From NCBI GenBank assembly GCA_030594905.1, contig JAUVEF010000020.1:1-10944 (forward strand): a stretch of DNA of 10,944 bases, read 5' to 3'. Made by a program: the position numbers and the translations under genes. Below, one piece after another: positions 7,032-10,944 of this stretch (position 1 is the stretch's first letter; the number at the start of each line of letters is the position of its first letter). Under the pieces are notes generated by a model, which saw nothing but the letters and a program-made list of their open reading frames with translations, had not been told where the DNA came from and did not search any database. Source of the DNA: Methanosarcinales archaeon. Lineage in GTDB: Archaea > Halobacteriota > Methanosarcinia > Methanosarcinales > Methanogasteraceae.

Positions 7032-8117
7032 ATGGGGATTCCTGCAAAAGTCAGTGACTCGGTAGATTCGGTAGATTATAGCAAGGAAGAGCTTGAACTG
7101 CTGCTTCTGAATATGCCTGCTGGCGTGACAATCGAAAACGAGAACTATGAAGTCGTATACATGAATGAGTTCCTGATCCGGATGTTCGGTAATGGTGTTG
7201 GCAAGAAGTGCTATGAAGTGTTTTCCGGACGATGTGAGCCATGTGAAATCTGTGGCGTTGAGGCAATCCTCCACAGAGGTGATGCCCAGTTCCGATACAC
7301 AGCTACCGATAAAGACGGGCGGACATTTGAGATATCGGCTGCGCCACTCCACCTACCTGATGGCAGCCGGCTGGTCGTAGAGATTTCAAACGAGGTGACC
7401 GGGCAGAAAGAACTGGAGCGGATGAAGGTGGATTTCATCAACGTGGTCGCACATGAGATGCGCACACCGCTTGCCGCGGTCATCGGGTTCAATGATCTGC
7501 TCGAGGCTCGGTCTACAAATTTCACGGATAAGCAGAAGCGTTATATCTACAATGTAAAAGTCAATGCAAATAAACTCAAATTGTTGATTGACGACATGCT
7601 CGACCTCGCAGACCTTGATGCGGGCATATTGACGCTCAACTATGCCCCTGTGCGGTTGTACGATGTCGTAAGCGAGGTTCTTGCGCGACATCAGGCATTG
7701 ATCGCCGAAAAGAACCATACGATTGACGTGAACATCTCGAGGTCGTTGGCGATCGACTGTGATCAACAGAAGGTCATACGCGTTTTGGACAACATTGTGT
7801 TCAATGCGGTATATTATATGGGGATTAATGGAAATATCCGAATTTACGTGGACGATCGCGGAAATGATATCATTGTAACGATTGGCGATGATGGTGTTGG
7901 AATTTCAAAGAAGAATCTGCCAAAAATCTTTGACCGCTTCTTTATGGTTGATGCGACGCTCACCCGAAACTGTGACCGGATCGGAATCGGGCTTACGCTT
8001 GCGAAAGGGTATATAGTGATGCACGGCGGCAAGATCTGGGCTGAGAGTGAGATTGGGGTAGGGAGTACGTTTTATTTTACATTGCCAAAGCACAAAATAG
8101 GTGATAGTATTGGATAA
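7032..8117 (+). CDS. PAS-domain sensor histidine kinase, cytoplasmic
   Basis: 361-residue protein without membrane segments. A PAS domain (about 20-125) carries a cysteine cluster, Cys60, 68, 71 and 74, in KCYEVFSGRCEPCEIC. A HisKA dimerisation domain follows with the H-box VVAHEMRTPLAAVIGF (phospho-acceptor His141). The HATPase domain has the N box DNIVFNAVYYM (253-263), G1 IGDDGVGIS (284-292), F box KIFDRFF (298-304) and G2 GIGLTLAKGY (318-327), so all catalytic boxes look intact. ATG 7032 is preferred over an earlier ATG at 7014 and the open frame back to 6858, because the extra residues run through TATA-like sequence. No receiver domain or response regulator is in the window. The 3' end overlaps the next gene by 8 bases, so the kinase may signal to the STAS proteins; that is inference. 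Confidence 0.93.
   Translation: MGIPAKVSDSVDSVDYSKEELELLLLNMPAGVTIENENYEVVYMNEFLIRMFGNGVGKKCYEVFSGRCEPCEICGVEAILHRGDAQFRYTATDKDGRTFEISAAPLHLPDGSRLVVEISNEVTGQKELERMKVDFINVVAHEMRTPLAAVIGFNDLLEARSTNFTDKQKRYIYNVKVNANKLKLLIDDMLDLADLDAGILTLNYAPVRLYDVVSEVLARHQALIAEKNHTIDVNISRSLAIDCDQQKVIRVLDNIVFNAVYYMGINGNIRIYVDDRGNDIIVTIGDDGVGISKKNLPKIFDRFFMVDATLTRNCDRIGIGLTLAKGYIVMHGGKIWAESEIGVGSTFYFTLPKHKIGDSIG
8099..8104 (+). promoter_or_regulatory. Shine-Dalgarno site deciding the PAS-STAS start
   Basis: AGGTGA, a strong match to the archaeal 16S 3' end, lies inside the kinase gene and five bases before TTG 8110. The GTG at 8101 is part of this site and so is unlikely to be the start. Confidence 0.6.
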
Positions 8118-8871
8118 CAATAAACTGGAGGCGATACTTGCGTGCATTGCCGAGGGCACAATCTTTGTAGGCGTAGACCACACAATCGAGTTTGTAAACG
8201 ACCGTGCGGAGGCCATGCTAAACCTCCCGAAAGATCTCGTTGGAAAGGATGTTTTTGCGTGTCATCCGGAGTCACTGAGCCAGAACCTGATCGATGTTCT
8301 TGACCAGTTTAGATCAGGTTCTGAAGATGTGGTCAAGATGTCATTTGAGGTCGGTGACAGTAATCTTGATTTTTCAGCCACTGGCGTGCATTTGGAAGGG
8401 GTGTACATCGGGGCACTCCTGACGATAAAAGACGTGACCGAAGCAGTGACGCGAGAAGAGGAACTCACATCGCTTGCAGGTCAACTCAGGGCAGCGCAGG
8501 ATGAGCTATCGACACCAGTTGTCCAGATATGGGATCAGGTGCTTGCGCTTCCCCTGATCGGGTCAATCGACAGCAAGAGGGCGCAGACTATAACCGAGGT
8601 CATGCTTGAGAAAGTCGTTGCGACCCAGTCAGAGATCATCATACTCGATATAACAGGGGTGCATTCGGTCGATACCAATGTGACGAGCCATTTATTGAAG
8701 ATCGTGAGCGCATCGAGGATGCTTGGCGCAGAATGCGTGATCACGGGCATCGGTCCGGATATTGCGCAGACGATGGTTCATCTGGGTGTCGATCTCGACG
8801 ATCTTACCACGATGGTGGATATGCAGGAAGGACTCAGGTACGCGATAGACCGGTTGGATGCAGGGAAATAA
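8110..8871 (+). CDS. PAS-STAS protein, RsbR-like
   Basis: 253-residue soluble protein. The N-terminal PAS domain (about 5-112) contains GKDVFACHPESLSQNLIDVL, resembling the CHP-type PAS domains found in DUF438-like proteins, and ends with the usual IKDVTE. A short helical linker leads to an RsbR-type STAS domain (135-248). It starts TPVVQIWDQVLALPLIG, continues with IILDITGVHSVDTNV, and ends GIGPDIAQTMVHLGVDL and QEGLRYAI. In bacterial stressosomes such proteins are sensors whose STAS threonines are phosphorylated by RsbT. Thr189 (VDT) and Thr221 (AQT) sit at positions where RsbR homologues keep threonine. TTG 8110 is chosen because AGGTGA precedes it at good distance. Overlap with the kinase stop suggests coupled translation. 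Confidence 0.9.
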   Translation: MDNNKLEAILACIAEGTIFVGVDHTIEFVNDRAEAMLNLPKDLVGKDVFACHPESLSQNLIDVLDQFRSGSEDVVKMSFEVGDSNLDFSATGVHLEGVYIGALLTIKDVTEAVTREEELTSLAGQLRAAQDELSTPVVQIWDQVLALPLIGSIDSKRAQTITEVMLEKVVATQSEIIILDITGVHSVDTNVTSHLLKIVSASRMLGAECVITGIGPDIAQTMVHLGVDLDDLTTMVDMQEGLRYAIDRLDAGK

Positions 8872-8903
8872 TGGTTTGTAGTGTTCCGGATTCGAAGTTG
8901 ATC

Positions 8904-8908
8904 GGAGG
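8904..8908 (+). promoter_or_regulatory. Shine-Dalgarno site of the dCache-STAS gene
   Basis: GGAGG nine bases before ATG 8918, within the 46-base gap after the PAS-STAS gene. No TATA box is evident in that gap, which supports a single transcript. Confidence 0.6.
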
Positions 8909-8917
8909 GCTGGGCGG

Positions 8918-10477
8918 ATGAAGATACAGATGAGGATATTTGCAATCACAATCGCGCTTATCATGGTAACAGGCGTTGCCACAATCGTAGTCAGCCAGAG
9001 CATCACAGGGGATATGCTTAAACAAGGAGTCTACGTTCATCTGGAATCGACTGCGCAGTCGAGAGCAGATCATATTGAGACGGTTTTAACCGGATATAAC
9101 AAGCTTACCGAGATGCTCGCGTCAGGAAATTCATTTAGGGACGTGGTAGATGAGAGCAAGGAGTATACATGGAGAATGGAGCAGGTTAACCGGAGGATGA
9201 AAAGTGTACATGAGAGTCATGATGAGATTTCAAGGATCCGCGTACTGGACAAAAATGGTACCGTGATCGCATCCAGTCAGGCGGATGTCGGGCTTGATCG
9301 GAGTACCAGCAACATCTTTCTGGAAGGGAAGACCCACGTATACGTAGGAGACCTTCACACATCCATATTCACCGGAAAAACTGTTATCAGCGTATCAGCA
9401 CCGATCCTGTTAAACGGCGAATTTTCAGGAGTTTTGGTGGTAAATTTCGACGCGGAAAAAGAATTATTTGCGATCACAACAGAGAAAACAGGTCTTGGTG
9501 AAACCGGGGAGATATACATCGTAAACGGTGATGGCTACATGATAACACCCTCGAGGTTTGTCGGGGGTGCAATTTTAAAGACAAAAGCCAGTGAGGTCAT
9601 TCACATGGACTGGTCGGATTGCGGACATGCCGCAGTCTTGACCACGGATTATCGGGGTATCGAGGTTCTCCAGGTTCACAAGCGCATATCCGGGATGGCT
9701 TGGGTGCTGGTTGCAGAGATGGATGGGGAAGAAGCGCTTGCACCGCTTGCCGAGTTGACGCGCGCAACGATGTGTATCATTGCGCTTCTTTTGATCATAG
9801 GCATCGCAGTTTCCATGGTGCTCACCGGAAGGATAACAAGACCACTTTTAAATCTCTCCATGGGCGTTGAAGAGGTAAAGCGCGGGGACCTGGATCACAA
9901 AGTCGGGACCGATGCGGAAGATGATATTGGAGATCTCTCAAGATCATTTGACGAGATGATCTGCGAGATCAAGAGATCAAGGATGGAACTGGAGGAGTCT
10001 AATATGCGCCTTGAGTCGCAGGTCGAGGAGCGGACGGAAAAACTTGTAGAGTCAGAGGAGTACTTAAAGGAACTCGTGGATAAACTGAGAATCTCGCAGG
10101 AGTCGCTCTCTGCGCCGGTTGTTGCGGTCTGGGACGGGATCCTTGCGCTGCCGCTCATCGGAATGATCGATGAACACAGGATTGCGACAATCATGGAGAC
10201 GCTTCTGACTGAGATCACAAAGACACAGTCTGACGTCGTGATACTGGACGTGACAGGCGTTCATGAGATTGACACGTACGTGACGGGTCAACTGATCAAG
10301 ATTGTCAGAGCCGCGCAACTGCTCGGCGCGACATGCATCGTCACAGGAGTGCGACCTGAGTCTGCGCATACGCTAGTTGACCTTGGCGTGGATACTTCAG
10401 GACTCGTGACAAGGCGGACGCTGCAGGAGGGGTTGCGGTACGCGCTGAAGATCATTGGGGGGAAGGTTAACGCGTAA
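8918..10477 (+). CDS. Transmembrane dCache-HAMP-STAS sensor, RsbR-like output
   Basis: 519-residue membrane receptor. A first membrane helix (about 7-27) precedes an extracellular region (28-280) with the dCache look: a long N-terminal helix, RIRVLDKNGTVIASS (107-120), PILLNGEFSGVLVVNFD (162-178), then a second lobe GETGEIYIVNGDGYMIT. A second helix (284-303) leads into HAMP (303-355, RITRPL and a DIGDLSRSFDEM end). A charged coiled coil (352-396) follows, then an RsbR-type STAS domain (399-512) with VVILDVTGVHEIDTYV and EGLRYAL. Such receptors usually end in a kinase or methyl-accepting domain; STAS output is uncommon. The STAS domain is about 53% identical to that of the preceding gene over 116 gap-free positions (counted by eye). 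Thr453 (IDT) and Thr485 (AHT) are retained. The ligand is unknown. Confidence 0.92.
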   Translation: MKIQMRIFAITIALIMVTGVATIVVSQSITGDMLKQGVYVHLESTAQSRADHIETVLTGYNKLTEMLASGNSFRDVVDESKEYTWRMEQVNRRMKSVHESHDEISRIRVLDKNGTVIASSQADVGLDRSTSNIFLEGKTHVYVGDLHTSIFTGKTVISVSAPILLNGEFSGVLVVNFDAEKELFAITTEKTGLGETGEIYIVNGDGYMITPSRFVGGAILKTKASEVIHMDWSDCGHAAVLTTDYRGIEVLQVHKRISGMAWVLVAEMDGEEALAPLAELTRATMCIIALLLIIGIAVSMVLTGRITRPLLNLSMGVEEVKRGDLDHKVGTDAEDDIGDLSRSFDEMICEIKRSRMELEESNMRLESQVEERTEKLVESEEYLKELVDKLRISQESLSAPVVAVWDGILALPLIGMIDEHRIATIMETLLTEITKTQSDVVILDVTGVHEIDTYVTGQLIKIVRAAQLLGATCIVTGVRPESAHTLVDLGVDTSGLVTRRTLQEGLRYALKIIGGKVNA

Positions 10478-10674
10478 ACGAAGCCGGGAAAACCAAATTT
10501 TGCTGGAAACATATAACGTATGTGTTTAGCTGATGCGAAAAAACCACGAAATTGACGCGAGAGTAACACAAGAAGATAGTGGTATCTATAAAATATCAGT
10601 GATATGTTTGCATTTCATACCCCTCCCTCATATTTTCTCGTGAAAATCAGTGTAATCTTGTGATTAGCTGGTAA
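10478..10674. other. AT-rich intergenic stretch before the insertion sequence
   Basis: I see no gene here. It contains two degenerate inverted copies of a short element (10542-10575 and 10632-10664) and a small palindrome ATATC-AGT-GATAT (10593-10605). Confidence 0.5.
10542..10664. repeat. Pair of degenerate inverted repeat elements
   Basis: The minus strand near 10542-10575 contains TCGCGTCAATTTCGTGGTT. The plus strand near 10646-10664 contains TCAGTGTAATCTTGTGATT, matching at about 13 of 19 positions. Elements with a TTCGTGGTT-like core occur as dispersed non-coding repeats in many genomes, so these may be decayed copies. Function is unknown, and the match is weak enough to be partly chance. 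Confidence 0.3.
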
Positions 10675-10753
10675 GGGTCAATACATTGGTTACCAAAAAG
10701 GGTCAATACATTGGTTACCCTCATTTGTGGATTTAGGGTCAATACATCGTACC
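10675..10753. repeat. Three-copy direct repeat at an insertion sequence end
   Basis: GGGTCAATACATTGGTTACC occurs exactly at 10675-10694 and 10700-10719. A shortened copy, GGGTCAATACATCGTACC, is at 10736-10753. Start-to-start distances are 25 and 36 bases. Placed just outside the transposase stop, these look like multiple transposase-binding sites at the end of an IS element, as known for IS21-like ends. Confidence 0.75.
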
Positions 10754-10758
10754 CCATT

Positions 10759-10944
10759 TTAGGTTTTCCAGATATCCCCCCTGAGAGGTTTAACCTCATC
10801 ATTCAGCTCATAACCAAATTCTTTTATCAATACGGTGACATCCTGATCCTTTGCTCGATAATAGACTTCCATTTTCCGCTTTCCCGTGCAGATAGTAGCC
10901 CAGACATATTCACTGATAAACTCCCCACCCACGTTTAACGCCTC
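10759..10944 (-). CDS. Transposase/integrase C-terminus, partial (5' part beyond right edge)
   Basis: The minus-strand frame is open from the right edge to a TAA at 10759-10761, giving the last 61 residues. It reads ALNVGGEFISEYVWATICTG, then KRKMEVYY, VTVLIKEFGYEL and ends VKPLRGDIWKT. Alternating hydrophobic strands with basic residues resemble the small beta-rich tail that follows the catalytic core in rve-type DDE transposases. The catalytic residues lie outside the window. Position directly inside the repeat array supports the call. The family (IS481-like or another) cannot be decided from this tail. Confidence 0.55.
   Translation of the reverse strand, partial: EALNVGGEFISEYVWATICTGKRKMEVYYRAKDQDVTVLIKEFGYELNDEVKPLRGDIWKT

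Larger units (their letters stand above)
10675..10944 (-). mobile_element. Insertion sequence end, partial (continues beyond right edge)
   Basis: The terminal repeats plus the 3' end of a transposase gene mark one end of an IS. The outer boundary is at or slightly left of 10675; no target duplication can be checked without the other end. The element's body lies outside the window. It has inserted downstream of the sensory operon without disrupting it. Confidence 0.6.

Noticed and set aside
7060..7077. Tandem CGGTAGATT duplication
   Set aside because: It is just a two-copy 9-base repeat encoding SVDSVD in the kinase N-terminus, with no sign of function.
8101..8109. GTG start for the PAS-STAS gene
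   Set aside because: The GTG is part of the AGGTGA ribosome site; TTG 8110 has correct spacing.
10675..10753. CRISPR array
   Set aside because: Only three copies with 5- and 16-base gaps, one degenerate, next to a transposase; spacers are far too short.
10711..10938. 75-codon plus-strand frame at the right end
   Set aside because: The minus strand reads as a transposase tail ending beside the IS repeats, and the plus frame begins inside a repeat copy.

Overview
The window looks archaeal. It carries an archaeal/eukaryotic-type prolyl-tRNA synthetase with a C-terminal zinc module and terminal tyrosine, the exosome subunit Csl4, and several start codons that sit about 23-29 bases downstream of TATA-like boxes, as expected for leaderless archaeal transcripts. 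A membrane pyrophosphatase, a PAS histidine kinase and RsbR-type STAS proteins together suggest a methanogen- or ANME-related euryarchaeon (Halobacteriota). That placement is inference; no lineage-specific marker such as mcr is present.

Left half, minus strand (1-4486), read right to left: proS, csl4, the antitoxin mntA, its toxin hepT (interrupted by an in-frame TGA), and hppA, whose 3' end runs off the left edge. A MntA/HepT toxin-antitoxin pair is thus lodged between housekeeping genes. proS, csl4 and mntA each seem to have their own leaderless-type promoter, while hppA has a Shine-Dalgarno site.

Centre, plus strand (4617-6557): purD is divergent from proS across a 130-base promoter region and is followed closely by a LysE/RhtB-type exporter. 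From 6558 to 7031 there is no confident gene. This stretch holds one hydrophobic frame (about 6592-6846) that may be a decayed small membrane-protein gene, and the promoter of the next operon.

Right half, plus strand (7032-10477): a three-gene sensory cluster. It contains a soluble PAS histidine kinase with a cysteine cluster, a PAS-STAS protein whose start overlaps the kinase stop, and a membrane dCache-HAMP-coiled-coil-STAS protein. The two STAS domains are about half identical without gaps and are RsbR-like, but no RsbS, RsbT, RsbU or response regulator is in view. This resembles a stressosome or partner-switching module in which a HisKA-type kinase is the only visible kinase. It is the most interesting part of the window.

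Right end (10478-10944): AT-rich non-coding DNA with degenerate dispersed repeats, then the end of an insertion sequence. The IS end consists of three copies of a 20-base terminal repeat followed by the 3' end of a transposase gene on the minus strand that continues beyond the window.
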